Shown piece by piece: positions 1 through 11,524 of a DNA stretch of 64,000 bases. The stretch is taken from NCBI GenBank assembly GCA_003116975.1, contig BGKB01000044.1, positions 880,940 to 944,939 of the forward strand, read 5' to 3'. Source of the stretch: Aurantiochytrium sp. KH105 (taxonomy: Eukaryota; Sar; Bigyra; Thraustochytrida; Thraustochytriidae). The translations under genes and the position numbers were made by a program. Position 1 is the stretch's first letter. Each line of letters begins with the position of its first letter. The notes under the pieces were generated by a model. The model did not search any database. It was not told where the DNA came from and saw only the letters and a program-made list of their open reading frames with translations.

Positions 1-170
1 TCGCTCTCTCTCCTTCCTCGCCGAGCCTTCCCGCGGGCCACGGCCTGCTACGCCGCTGTGGGCGCTGCGGGAGGGAGAAAAGTGGAAGGTGGTGGGAAGA
101 AGGAACGGGAAAAGGAAGTGGGGGAGAGGAAGGAGGAGAGAGGCTAGGCTTGACTTGGAGATTGAGTGAG

Positions 171-230
171 CGACAGCGACAGCGACAGCGATAGCGACGG
201 CGAGAGCCACGGCGAGAGCCACGGCGAGAG
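171..230. repeat. GCGACA / CGAGAGCCACGG short tandem repeat
   Basis: The segment begins with four consecutive CGACAG-type hexamers and continues with two copies of a 12-bp CGAGAGCCACGG-type unit. It is simple sequence in non-genic DNA. Confidence 0.7.
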
Positions 231-3200
231 AGGGTTTGAGGCGGCGAATGAGGTCCACGAGCCGGAGCGACCGGGAAATAAGAAGAAGAATAAGAAGCCC
301 AGCGAAAGGATTTCCTGCAGCGCGTGCGGCACCGTCGAGAACAGAGAACCGGGACGAAAAAACAAAACGCAAGTCTGGGACGCGTAGAGTCCGAGTCTCG
401 GCTCTCGCGACTCGAGACTCGCGACCCGGCCAGTGTGTGCAAAGCGGGGAGCTAGCTTGCCCTGCCGGCATTTGGAGCGCCTCCGCGTGCAACTGCGGAC
501 GATGCGAAGCCCGACGCGCGAGGGCGAGTTTCGCGTCAGCCAGCCTGCAGCGTGCCGCGTGGGCCGGGCCGGGTCGGCTGTGCAGACTCGAGGAAGTTCA
601 CTTCGGTTCCGGATTGTGCTGGGCAAAAACACGTGAAACTCTGCTTGAACGCGAGTTCCAAAGTCCGCAGTGGACGCATGCACTGCATGCGCATGCACAT
701 ACGTATGCGCATGGCGAGGCGAAGCGCGCGTGCACATGCTGCCATCAGAAGGAAAGGGCGCCCCCGTGTGCTTTGCATGGTGGAAGAATGCAAGAAGCCG
801 CGCATCGTTGAAAGCTAGCCAAGCTTTTTCGACAGTCAGCTGGGGTTGTCTGGCACGTCGTCAAGGCAGATCAGTTGCAGAAAAAATTGCGCCGAGGAGC
901 CTTCGAGACCCGCTGGGTTGTCAGGGTTGCTTCAGATTGCCAGAGTTGCGTTAGAAAACTTGTAGGCCAAAAAAAAGCCTGCGAAACTCGAAATATCCAG
1001 CCTCTTCTTATCGATAACGCGGAACGCTGCGCTGCTCCGGAACGTCGCGAGAGTGCGATCGATGATCGAACGAACGACTGTGACGCGGACGACGCAACGC
1101 AGGTGCTGCACATGACGGCCTTGCTCGGCAAACTGAACAACCCAAGTGCTCGCCCGTCCCGATCTCCGAGCCGCCGCTCGCACTCGCCGCCGAGCAGGCC
1201 CACGATGGATTGGAATGGACAGAGTACTGGAAAAAAAAACTCTCCCGACGTGCACAAGGCCATTTCCTTGGACGCTGGCTTCCAGCGGGGCGCGTGTTGC
1301 GCGGGCTTGACTCCAATTCCTGATGGTTGGGCCTTGTTCGCGATCCGTCCGGCATGTTCCTTGTTGGGGCCAGACACCGCAGGGCGCTTTTGCTGTTGCG
1401 CGCTTTCCGCGGCGGCGGACCAAATCCTTCGTACCAGTGCAGCTGCCTGAGAGCCTAGCAGAGCTGCCTCAAGTGCACTGTTCTTGCACGTTTTCTTTCG
1501 TTCATCCGCCTCGCGCGGTGCCGTACGGCCGTGCAGCACGCACTGCAGCGCGCGCATTCTATGGACGGAGTGCATGCGCTCGCCTCCGAGTAAAACAAAA
1601 CAAACCAATTCGCAGTCAAACTTACAAACAGATTACAGAACAAATTCGCAAGTGGAAGCGCGTGCCGGGGCCATGGTCCAGCCTGCTCGGCGCTTGCTCG
1701 TTATTTTCCTGCTCGTTTTCCTCCTGCTCGCGTTCGTTTTCCTCCTTGCACGTCGCGTCGCCCGCCGCACGCGCGACCCTGTCGCGCAGGGAAGCAGGAT
1801 TTTACCTCGAAGACGCCTCCTCGCGGGTGCCGTGGCTCCCACCCTAGCCTGCTCGCACTTCTTGGATCCCGCCGACCGACCAGCCAGCCAGCCACCACTG
1901 CCAGCCAGCCAACGCTGCAGGGGCGACCACGCGAACGCCTCCCCGCTGAAGTCGGCTTTCCCCGCCCGGCCCCGCCTCGCCTCGCCTCGCCCCGTGGACT
2001 CGGGAGCGAGAGAAGTCGCGGCTGGCGGCCTCGTGGCTGTGGTTGCTGTCGCGTGTGTCGACGGCCAGCCGGACCTGTGTCGCGTCACACGAAAGCACAG
2101 CCCCGCTGCGGGTGCTGGGGGGCGCTGCCAGAGTCTGGCGGAGCAGAGGAGGCAGCGCGAAGCGGCGTAATAAGGGCGCGGAGAAAAGGACAGGGCAGAA
2201 GATCGAGTGCGTCGGGGCAGGGACCGCACCGCAGCGCACGCACCGTGCAGTAAACTTGGCGTTTCTCACCTAGCGGCCAAGGATAGGCAGGCGCGGCAGG
2301 CTAGTGCGGCGCGGCGAAGACGAGGAGCGGCGCGGCAGTGCGAGGCCGAGACCAAGCGAGCGAGCGAGCGGGCGAAGATCGCGCCGTGTCCGAGCAAAAT
2401 CCGCGAGCAGCGGCGCAGCTGCACTGCGCTGCTCGCGAGCTGCTCGCTGGGGCCGTTCGGCTCGCCCCGGCGCCGCCTGGAGCGGCATTTTGGGCGAAAG
2501 AGCTTGGAGAATAGCTTCCATAGAGCAGACGGCTGCTCTCCTGGGCTTCTTGGCCGAGGCGATGGTGCCTCGCCCCCGCCCTCTCGCTCCCTCTCTCTCC
2601 GAATCGCCTCGAGATCTTTGGCGCCGCGCTGCGCTCGCCTCGTGATCCCCTTTCTTCGTTCAGGCGCCGCCACGGCCGCGATCTTGTCTCGACTTCACCG
2701 TTTCTTCTACGCAAGATTGGCGCGGCAATGGTCTCCGCCGCTGGTGCGTGAATCCACATCGCGTGCAGCGACGGCCAGCCCGGACGGCAGGCACCGTGAA
2801 GTCGTCCTCGCCCGCCTTTGCGCGCGATCTCGCGGTCCAGACGGTCCGTCAGTCCGGCCGAGCGAAGAAGAAGCACCATCGTAGCTGCCGCATCGCGAGC
2901 GGAGAGAGAGAGAGGAGAGCGAGGCAGTCGAGACGCGAGGCGCCTGCCGCGAGAGGCGCGCCGCGAGAGACGAGCAAGGGGAGAGAGGGACGGGAGGCGG
3001 GGCGAGAAAGGCGAGAAGAGGCGGGCGGCTCCGGCGCGCGCGCGGGGGCAAAAAATGGTTCGAGGGCAGGCAGCGCCTGGTTGCGTGAGGAGGAAGAACA
3101 GGGGCGAACGAGGAAGACGGCACGTGCTGGATGAAATAAAAATAAAGAACGAAATTGACAGGAAATTTGTATGGAAGAACAGCACAGCATAGAAATAAAC

Positions 3201-3293
3201 TTGAATGCGCGGAAGGACGGATGGGCGTGCACTGCGGGGGGCGCTACCTTGTCGTGAGCGAGAAAAAAGAACGAAAGAAAAGGAAAAGAGGCT

Positions 3294-3390
3294 GGCAGGG
3301 GAAAAAGAAAGAAAAAGAAAAAGAAAAAGAAAAAGGAAAAGAAAAAGAAAAGAAGGAAAAGGAAAAGGAAAAGAAAAGAAATAGGAGACA
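3294..3390 (+). repeat. Purine-only GAAAA-type tract
   Basis: About 95 bases of almost pure purine on the + strand, made of GAAAAA and GGAAAA units. Long homopurine tracts can form triplex (H-DNA) structures; that is general knowledge and nothing here shows that it happens. Confidence 0.85.
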
Positions 3391-5537
3391 GACGAGCAAG
3401 AACTGCATTGAACGCGGCCGAACGGACGGAGAAACCCGCGAAGAAGCCGCTCGCTAGGGGCAGAGAGGTGCGGCGAAGGAACGCAGAGTGGCGTCCAGGG
3501 ACAAGCGAGGGCAGCGGCGAGCGGTGCGAGCAGTGGCGAGCAGTGCCGACGAGCGCTGGCGCCCCGAGCAGCGGCCAGCGGCTGCGAACGAGATTGTCAA
3601 GGCGACCCTCCCCGTGGGTGGAGCCTGCGACCCGCAGCGCGCCGGGGACAGGGCTGGACAGCGGAAGGTGCGGGGACCTAGCGAGTGAGTGTGGGGGGGG
3701 CTTGCGTGCCAAGATTATCGAGGCCACGATCAGCAAGAGATAGAAATATAGATTGCAGTGGCCAGGCGCAGATCTGACTGGCTCGGCTTATGCTTGCTTG
3801 AAGCTTCGAATCCGGCCCGCCGTGCCGTGAAAGTCGAGTGCGCGGGACGCCCGTGCTGGCGGCGACGGCGGCGGATGACGATTGTGCAGCGGCCCGGACG
3901 GTGGCAGCAAAGTGCAGCGTGCGTCAGGACTTGTCCGAGTGTGTAGTGCGTGTAGTGTGCGAGAGATGGGAGCACGGAGAGCATGCATGGGAAGAGGTGG
4001 CGGTCTTGTGCCACTGCGGGCGCACTTGGGCTGCGCCCGCACGGAACAAACGAAGAAGAAGTGCTCGTCCTGGGCATGGCTCGAATCCGCGTGGCGTCTC
4101 TCTGACGCCCTTTCCATCGTCTGCCACTGGTGAACCTCCTCCCTGTCCGTCGCAGCCGCCGACAGCCGCCGTCGCCGCCGCCTCAGGGTATGCCATGCCA
4201 GCTGCAGCTGCGACTGCCAGCGCCACTCCGGTCGATCTTTCATTTCTTTTTACTTGGCCAGTCTTTCGGTGGTTGGCGCCACTCAGCCACCAATGACACA
4301 GGCAGCTTGCTGCTGGCTGCTGCTGCTGCTGCTGCGTGCGGGATCCTCCCCGGCAAGACCGCGCGAGAGGCCACTCGCATTCGCACCCACCATCCGCATC
4401 CGCATACATTGCTGCGCGTCGCAACGGACGGGCGGATGGATGGCCACGGCGCCGGGGATGGATCGACCCCGCTGGCAGCTGCCATGGCTGCAGCCATCCC
4501 TCCATCTGCCCATCCCTGCACCCCTCCATGCGTCCGTCTATCCGTCCACGCATCCTTCATCAACCGCGGGTCGTGCATTGCTTCGTTTACCAAAATTTGT
4601 TTCGCGTGCATCGAGGCGCAAGGACGATGCATCTTGGCATCGGGATCTATGCCTCCGTGCCGCGCGATGCCTGGCCGCTCCAGGCCGCGCGACCTGCGCC
4701 GCGGCGGGAGGAAGCAGGCGCCAGCGCGGGCGGAGAGAGAGCGAGCGAGAGCGAGAGAGCTAGCTAGCTAGCTCGCCCCGGCGCAGGAAAGGAAAGGCCG
4801 CCGCCGGCTGGATTGGGCCGCAGCCCGGCCGTGATCGGGCGCGGCGCCAAGCTCAAAGACCCGCCCACCGTGTGCGCATGCATGCGCGCGCCCTCGAGGT
4901 CGAGGCTGGCGACGGCGAGGCCGAGGCCGTCCGCATCCATCCCCGGCGGCGCGGAGACCGAGCACAAATGCGAGGCGAGCGAGCGGCGGCACGGCACGGC
5001 GCGGCGCGACTTGTTAGGACATGGCATGGCGCGCGCCTGCAAATCACGGCCGGCGGCTTCCAGGGCGCAGCGACCGTTCGACCCTTGATCCCCGGCAGCT
5101 CGCGACGAGATCGTTGCGAGCGCCACTGCCAGCTGCGCTGCGCAGTGGAGCTCATGGAGCACGTGCAGCGGAGCTGCTCGGGCCTGAGTGCCGAGAGTGA
5201 GCCGGGTGGGTTCAAGACAATCGTCATTCTCGACATTGCAGCCGTGCAGTGCAGTTCCGAGCGCTGTGCCGTGCCGTGCCGAGGCTGGTTTTGCGCGCGA
5301 AAATCATCATCTCGCGCAACTCGGACTCTGCGAGTAGCCGTGAACGAGTGTCGCCATGCCACGATCGCTATCTAGTGAAGCTGGTTGCGAATCCGCCCGG
5401 ACCGAGGCGCGCGCGACCATTTTGTCTTCGTCGCATCTCCTATAGAATCGCGAGAGTGCTCCTCTGCAGCATTGCACAGGCAGTGCGAAAAAGAACAACA
5501 ACGCCTGATAATCGACAGCCTCCAAGCAGATGATGAT

Positions 5538-5675
5538 CTCCAAGGCGATCATGATCAACAAGCTCCAAGGCGATGATCATCGACAGCCTCCAGGGCGACC
5601 ATGATCAACACCTCCCAAGGCGAATTTACGACTCAGCCTCTAAAGGCGATGATGATAAACAACCTCCAGGCTCGC
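5538..5675. repeat. 25-26-bp tandem repeat, about 5 units
   Basis: The phrase CTCCAAGGCG or a close variant recurs at 5538, 5563, 5588, 5612, 5638 and (truncated) 5664, so the period is 24-26 bp. Between phrases lies a GATGATCATGATCAACA-like spacer that contains the palindrome TGATCA. It is an imperfect minisatellite without an open frame of interest. Confidence 0.85.
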
Positions 5676-7712
5676 TGGCCCACTGCCACTAAAATCGCGC
5701 ACGCCTCCGTTTCGACCGCCCGTCGCAAAGGATGACTCTCCTTTCCTCTCCGCTCCGCAGCTGCTGCAGCTCCTGCTTGCATCTTTCCATCCACCATGGC
5801 CACCAGCCAGCCACCACAGCCACTGCACTGCACTGCAGCTGCCTCCGGTCTGCTGACTGCGCTCGGACGGACGGAGCGAGTGGCCCTGGAAGAGAAGGTG
5901 CAGCCCCGGAGACTCCCGGGGGCCTGCGGCGCGTCCCGTGCGAGCGGCCGATTCGAGAACGCAGGCCTGCGTCGCGTTGCGTGCGTTGCGCAGCGTTGCG
6001 CTACGAGAATGGGATGGGACGGGATGGGATGGGATGAAGAAGGGATTTGGTGTTAGGGACGCGACAGGTCGACAGCATGCCGGCGAAGCAAAATACAGCG
6101 CAGCGGTGTATGTGGGCTTAGCTCGATGTGAAGCTACCGAGCACGCGGCCTCTGTCGCAATAGCGAGAGTGGCTCCAGGAACGCGAGAGATAATCTTTCA
6201 GCGGTGGAGGCTCCCCTGCCTCCATTTGATTCGGCGCATACGACGCGTGCTGGCTTGTCGCCAGAAGCAGGATAGAGCGAACGCGCGCGCAAAGAGAGAA
6301 ATAGAGAGAAATGAGGGTTACCGCTGTTGTGCGAACGCAGAGACAAATTTCATCGCGTACTCGTCCATACACATGTTGTTTCAGCCGACGAACTCAAGAC
6401 TTCGAGCCGCCAAAGCTGAAAAGGGCGCGGCAGGCGCGTGCCGATTCAGACAGATACAAAGAGACAAGCTTTGCTGCATCCATTAGCCATGGCAATGACG
6501 CGCGCAGCATCGCAACGAGCTGAGCCATTCCATTTACAAGTTGTTCAAAAGTTGAGGCATGTTCACCCAGCGTGCTCGAGGAGGGCATCTAAGTTGGTGC
6601 CGAGAAAAAGCCCTTGGGGGGAGGAGCCAAGAAGCGAGGTCACATGGGTATCTAAACTCATGTCTCCAGCATACGCTCGCGTAACGCAAACCTGTCACAT
6701 GACTTGCCAGAGTGAGCTTTTAACGAACGCATCATTAGCCTTGCAGGCGCACGATCTACCCAGATAACTTGCTTTTCGGAAACAGAGAGAGAGAGAGAGG
6801 CACACAATGCATTCATACGTTTGTCTGGGTGACCTGGGGGTTGTGAATTGAGTCCATTTCGCCAGCAGCGAGAGAGCTTGCCGTATAGCAATAGCCCGTT
6901 GGGAGTTCACACCTCCCTGGTCATGGAGGTGAGGCTTGTCGCAAGAATCCGAGATTTGTTTTGCTTAGTAGCCACGACTGGTCGATTAGCCGAGGAGTTT
7001 GCTCACGAAAGCGAAGTCTTGTCGCTGCGCTTAGCACTATTTACTTGCTGGAGACGAGGTGAGACGATTGCGTTTTTCTTGGCTCCCTGATGTCGTCAGC
7101 AAAAGACTCCGCGGATGTGGGATGTCGATCTCGGTCATGCAAGAGCTTGCGCAAGCGCGAAGGCTTTTGTTTTTGCGCGGATCGTGACCGCTCGTCGTTT
7201 ACGTGAAGTGCTCTGATTTGACAACGATCGCAACGAACCTGCCAGCCTGCGGCTCGCGCTTGTATCCAAGCACGAGCGAGAGCTTTCTGTATCGATTGGG
7301 CCTGTCGTGCGAACCATCAAAGGTTTAACTCAGGAGATCGTCTCGGTTTTGGACGAGGCGGACCCGATTGCCGGTCGTGAGGCATAATGGTCTAGATTCA
7401 TGCTTTCTCCACTTTTTGAACAAGGCATTCTCATGGCGTTTCTCATGGACTACAACGTGATCAATCTTGGCTAGCATGATTGTTTCTTGACGGCGCCGCA
7501 TGCTTGACCCAGAGTTTCGTCTCGTTGGAAAGTAGACTCGTTGCGAGCGTGTCGTGCATTGACGTCTTTGATATACTGAAATGTCTGTACGGGAGAGTTT
7601 TTCCAAAGAGAGCGCCTACGGGACCTCGAAGTCCAACACAGTACCTGTGATGAGGACCCAAGGAATCAATTTGGAACAACAAAATCATTTAAGGCTATTT
7701 CTGAGAGAAAAC

Positions 7713-9605
7713 TTAGGTTGAGGCAGTAGCTTCTTCGCAATCCCGCACCCAGCCTATTGCTTCCTTGGTGTGAGCGTTGCCAGGACCGAGCAGCTCGAGG
7801 AAAATGAGCTTCGCCTGAGTAAAAACCTCCAACGCCTTGTCAGTATTCTTTTGCTCAAGATGCAGGGCCCCGATATTGATGAGAGTTGTGGCGACATCGG
7901 GATGGCAGTCACCGTGAGCCTTTTTGAGGATGCTGAGAGCTTCGTTGTAGGACTTTTCCGCGGCCGCGTAATTCTTCAGACAAGCGTACACAAAACCGAT
8001 GTTGTTGTGTGTTTGTCCAACGAGAGGGTCTGTAGGTCCGAAAACAATTTGGCGCCGGCGCAATGCCTTTTTATAAGTTTGCAAAGCATCCTCGTAGTCC
8101 CCTTGCGCTTCATACGTCGCAGCAATGTTGAAGAGAGTCGTGGCCTCGTCAGCTCTTTGGTTTCCAAGAGCCTCGTCAATGGAAAGTGCTGTCCTGAACT
8201 CTTCGAGGGCCTTTTCGTGATCTCCCATAGCGCAGCGCATAAGCGCCACGTTGTTGAGCGCTGACGCAGTGTCATGAGCCTTATTGCCGTGCACCTTGAC
8301 GACAATATCAAGAGCCTCCTCGGAGGCTTCAAGAGCTTCTTCATTGTTACCAAGGCTAAAGTGCACGCCTGCAAGTCCGTTGAGCGCCAGGGCCAGCTCG
8401 TATGTGGCTTCGCCATCCGCGCAGGCAGCCCGGCAAATCACCAGGGCTTCCTTGAAGTAAGGGAGCGCCTTGTCGGGCATGTCTTGCTGGTTCAAAAAGC
8501 AACCAGCGCAGATCAGAATTTCCACAAGGGCCTCCTCCTCGCCGCTGTGACGTATTTCCTCGACCGCATCCTCGGCGATTTGGGCAAGCGACTCGCGCAT
8601 GCACTTGTTGATGGACGCATTGAGCGTAACGTATCCGTCGGGAAGATAACTTTCGACGGCGTCATCAATGGTGGCCTTGTCGTCCGTGTAAGCACTTGTG
8701 GCACTGCGCAGATCGCTGCGCTTGGTAACAATTTTGGCCAATGCCTCGGCATCGTCACGTTGGCGTTCGATAAAGTCTTCCGCTTGGCCTGGCGCGAAAA
8801 TGACCTCGACGGAGCCCTCTCTGTTGATTGCGCCAAGGATTTCCCAGGCGGTCCACGCCTGCTGCAGGGGCGCAGGTGTGTCCCATTTGTCCATGAAGAT
8901 GACGGCATCGTCGAATTTTCCAATGGCCCGATGCATACCGCTCGTGAGATACTTTTGCTTGGCGTTGGCGATCTCGGTGGGAAGCTTGGACTTTGACTTT
9001 CTGAGAAGCTTTTGGTCGGTGCATAAGATGTCGAGCCAAACGAAAGCCGACTCGGCGTCCTCGCCAAAGTGCTTTTCAAGCGCATCAACGAGATCCTTGA
9101 AGACACAGTCATGAGCCTGGGCGACATATGTTCCTTGAAGATCATCGCCCACATCCTGCTCCTCAAGGGTTGCAAGGTAAATGGGTTGCTCTGTCGAGAG
9201 AAAAGTAGGCAAGACGAAATTCGCGACATCTTGTGTTGTCCACGTTTCGCGCTCTTTCTTTCGGGCCTCCCTTGCCGAGAACGTGAGCGTCATTCCGGAG
9301 TGTGGCTCTAGGCCTTTCATCCTGTTATTCTTCTCACTTGTGAACTGCAGGGTGGCCCCTTCTTTGACCTCATTCGAGAGCTTGCGCGTAGCCACGTACA
9401 GCTCCACGTCGCTGGCAACCTCGCCAGAGAGGATTCCATCGCAGAGGCTCTTTACGGCGCGGAAAGAGACACTGCGCAGCTGGACGAGTTTGCGTGCGTC
9501 TTCGTCAAAGAGCTCATTAAAGGCCGCGGACGCCTTTCGGTGGCTCGGGTTGACGCGCGGCAGGCTCCGGCGCAGCTTGTGCAAGATGGACTTTTTCTTG
9601 GCCAT
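7713..9605 (-). CDS. Kinesin-light-chain-type TPR protein with conserved N-terminal domain
   Basis: A 630-residue protein starting at an ATG (9605). Residues 1-25 are basic. Residues about 110-320 form a globular domain with the motifs FVWLDILCTDQ and LQQAWTAWEI; this D-rich/AWxxWEI pattern recurs in large TPR families of algae and heterotrophic stramenopiles and has no settled name that I can give. From about residue 355 there are six 42-residue TPRs of the kinesin-light-chain/nephrocystin-3 kind, each with an NxxA/G core and an EALxxYxxAL second helix. The role is unknown; TPR arrays bind partner proteins. Such families are often expanded and fast-evolving, and a decayed paralogous fragment lies 0.8 kb upstream. 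I am sure of the TPRs and unsure of the function. Confidence 0.9.
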   Translation of the reverse strand: MAKKKSILHKLRRSLPRVNPSHRKASAAFNELFDEDARKLVQLRSVSFRAVKSLCDGILSGEVASDVELYVATRKLSNEVKEGATLQFTSEKNNRMKGLEPHSGMTLTFSAREARKKERETWTTQDVANFVLPTFLSTEQPIYLATLEEQDVGDDLQGTYVAQAHDCVFKDLVDALEKHFGEDAESAFVWLDILCTDQKLLRKSKSKLPTEIANAKQKYLTSGMHRAIGKFDDAVIFMDKWDTPAPLQQAWTAWEILGAINREGSVEVIFAPGQAEDFIERQRDDAEALAKIVTKRSDLRSATSAYTDDKATIDDAVESYLPDGYVTLNASINKCMRESLAQIAEDAVEEIRHSGEEEALVEILICAGCFLNQQDMPDKALPYFKEALVICRAACADGEATYELALALNGLAGVHFSLGNNEEALEASEEALDIVVKVHGNKAHDTASALNNVALMRCAMGDHEKALEEFRTALSIDEALGNQRADEATTLFNIAATYEAQGDYEDALQTYKKALRRRQIVFGPTDPLVGQTHNNIGFVYACLKNYAAAEKSYNEALSILKKAHGDCHPDVATTLINIGALHLEQKNTDKALEVFTQAKLIFLELLGPGNAHTKEAIGWVRDCEEATAST

Positions 9606-10081
9606 CTTGTCGCCGATCTTGCGTTGAACCGTCCGTCCGGCAGCAGACGCGCCCGCGCGCGCGAGGGAAGAAGAGGCGGGGGGGAGGGGGGGGGGGCGAA
9701 GGGGGCAGGCGCGCGCGCGGCAGTGTTTGCCACGCTCGGCGTCGCGAGGTCTGCGAGGTCTGCGAGGTCTGCGAGGTCTGCGAGGACCCCGGCGCGCTGA
9801 GCCGCTATTTGCCGTCTGCTTGTCGCGCTATGCGGCGCGTGCAAGGTGCACACGGACAGCGAGAGACAGGGACGCTGACGTGCAATTACAGAGCCGGCAC
9901 AAGCAGCTGCAGCCAGCGTGAGCACGCGCGAGAGATCGGGGATCGAAAGAAGGGGGGGGAGGGGGGAAGGGGGGGGAGGGGGGAAGCGCAAAGTTGACAA
10001 GGTTGATCTTTGTGGAGCACGGAGGAGGAGAGAGGCAATGAAGTTTTAGCACATAGATTTGTGTACGGGTGTCGCCAGAGA

Positions 10082-10118
<37 letters not shown>

Positions 10119-10392
10119 GCTCGCAAGAGGCTCTCTGCTCTTCTCCTAATTACCGGTACTACGCACGAGAGAGGCCTCAATGCCCTTGTCCTGAGCTACA
10201 TGATCTCGTTGAAAATCCAAACTGAAAGGAGGGGTGTTCTGAATGAAACTTCTAGCACACGAGGCCCTCAAAACTTTTATTGCTGCACTCCCTATCGCCT
10301 AAGAAAGTCTTAGTCCATTAGATTGGGTTTCGCACACCTGCGGCCAGCTGGACGCGGTGGTTAGGTAAGGCAATTTTTAAAAAAATAAATCG
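9606..10392. other. Upstream region of TPR gene
   Basis: Holds G-rich runs (about 9665-9700 and 9947-9985), a 9-bp tandem repeat (separate entry) and a 28-base T homopolymer at 10085-10112. No gene is recognised. Confidence 0.6.
9744..9788. repeat. 9-bp GCGAGGTCT tandem repeat (5 units)
   Basis: Four perfect copies of GCGAGGTCT (9744-9779) followed by GCGAGGACC, starting 139 bp upstream of the TPR gene ATG. The position is compatible with a promoter or 5' UTR element, which is inference only. Confidence 0.85.
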
Positions 10393-10530
10393 ACAGCGCT
10401 TCCTCGAAGTATGCCAAGGCCTCCTCGCTGCGACCTTGTGCATTGTATACATTGGCGATGGTGTTGAGCGTGTTCGCCACATTGGAATGACGGTCGCCAA
10501 ATTTTTCCTTTTGAATCGACAGCGAATCTA
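10393..10530 (-). pseudogene. Fragment of a kinesin-light-chain-type TPR gene
   Basis: Reading the minus strand gives a TPR-like string of about 45 residues. It opens with LSIQKEKFGDRHSNVANTL and continues through an NTIANVYNAQG core to a GRSEEALAYFEEALSIY helix. That is one full KLC-type TPR: the loop between repeats, helix A and helix B. No start codon or further repeats are found on either side, and the frame runs into A/T-rich sequence without a sensible continuation. It lies on the same strand as the intact TPR gene, so it is most simply a remnant of a tandem paralogue. Confidence 0.75.
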
Positions 10531-10639
10531 TGTTGAACTACGTCTTCCCGTTCTCTCAACTTCCTGTCAGACCGCCGACATCAATATCATCTCGAACATT
10601 TGGACCTTTCCAGTCCTCCGTAAGTGGCTCCCTGAGATC

Positions 10640-11005
10640 ATGACGACCTCCTTTGATGAGAAAAACAAGGTCAGCAGTGATGTTCATGAATACATGCTTG
10701 CACGAGCAGCAGGAGCTGAGCTCTTACTCGAAGCGGCTTTCGCTGGAACAGAGAATACTTTTGCGCTCAAAGAGAAGGCCAATTCCCTCTTGCGTGACTT
10801 CTACGTCAAGACACCATTTGGAGCGGTCGGAGAAAAGGCCCCGAGGCGCACATCGGCTCGCGGCTATAGTCGAGGAGACACTTTCGCCTTAGCCTACAAG
10901 GACATGCGCTTCTCCTTAAGAACGCTTTGCATAAGACAGGCTCCATTTGTGAGGACTATACTACAAATAATTGATAATGCACTAGATCACTGCAGCTCGG
11001 ACTAA
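10640..11005 (+). CDS. Possible small ORF, unrecognised
   Basis: A 122-codon frame from the ATG at 10640. Its first ~70 residues are helical and hydrophilic and have plausible codon use (for example SSDVHEYMLARAAGAELLLE). The rest is less convincing. I recognise no family. It may be a short real gene, part of a decayed gene, or chance. Confidence 0.25.
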   Translation: MTTSFDEKNKVSSDVHEYMLARAAGAELLLEAAFAGTENTFALKEKANSLLRDFYVKTPFGAVGEKAPRRTSARGYSRGDTFALAYKDMRFSLRTLCIRQAPFVRTILQIIDNALDHCSSD

Positions 11006-11524
11006 AAACGCACTTCAGATCGCGGGGGCTTCCAAGCCCCGCAGAGTATTGAACAACAAGAAAAAAGTGGACCTTCTCAAAAGATCTAATGTCAGGAGGG
11101 ATTGTCAGATATTCGATAGACACATTCAAGGAACACCATGCAGGAACAACGACATCCGTATCGAATTTGCGCCGTGAGAAGGCGCAGAGTTTGAAACCAG
11201 CAAAACGCCGTGCCAAAAGTTCGCGCCAGAACCTAGACCCGCGCCCGAATTAACATAGGGAAACCAGGCTACTGGCCTGGTACTCCTGAGCCGAGCAAGC
11301 CACCAGTGCTGGCCACAAAGCAGAATACCATCTACGTTTCTAATGATTTAGGAGGCTATAACAGATTACCTCTTGAAATGAATGGTGTGACTTCGTGAGC
11401 GTGGCGAGTGTCAAGAAAAATCATTAGATGAAGCGAGTTTATCTCTATTAGCTCGTTCTTCAAGGTGTCGCATGTGTCGCGGATAGGCCGTAGCAAGCAA
11501 GCAAGCAAGCTCTTGCACAAATGG
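11006..11524. other. Intergenic, no gene seen
   Basis: Moderate GC, no convincing ORF. A small hairpin, CCAGG-CTACTGG-CCTGG, lies at about 11265-11281. The region abuts the decayed retroelement, and I see no LTR copy in it. Confidence 0.6.

Larger units (their letters stand above)
1..7712. other. Gene-poor GC-rich region
   Basis: No gene is recognised here. Open frames are abundant on both strands but are Arg/Ser/Ala/Pro-rich, overlap one another in several frames and show no family motif, as expected for GC-rich DNA with few stop codons. From about 6.1 kb the composition becomes visibly less GC-rich up to the TPR gene, but the frames there are short and unrecognised. Simple repeats inside it are listed separately. 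An unrecognised small gene or non-coding RNA cannot be excluded. Confidence 0.6.

Noticed and set aside
3785-4110. tRNA-like B-box motifs (CTTCGAATCC, CTCGAATCC)
   Set aside because: The surrounding bases cannot form T-arm and acceptor stems. No tRNA gene could be supported anywhere in the window.
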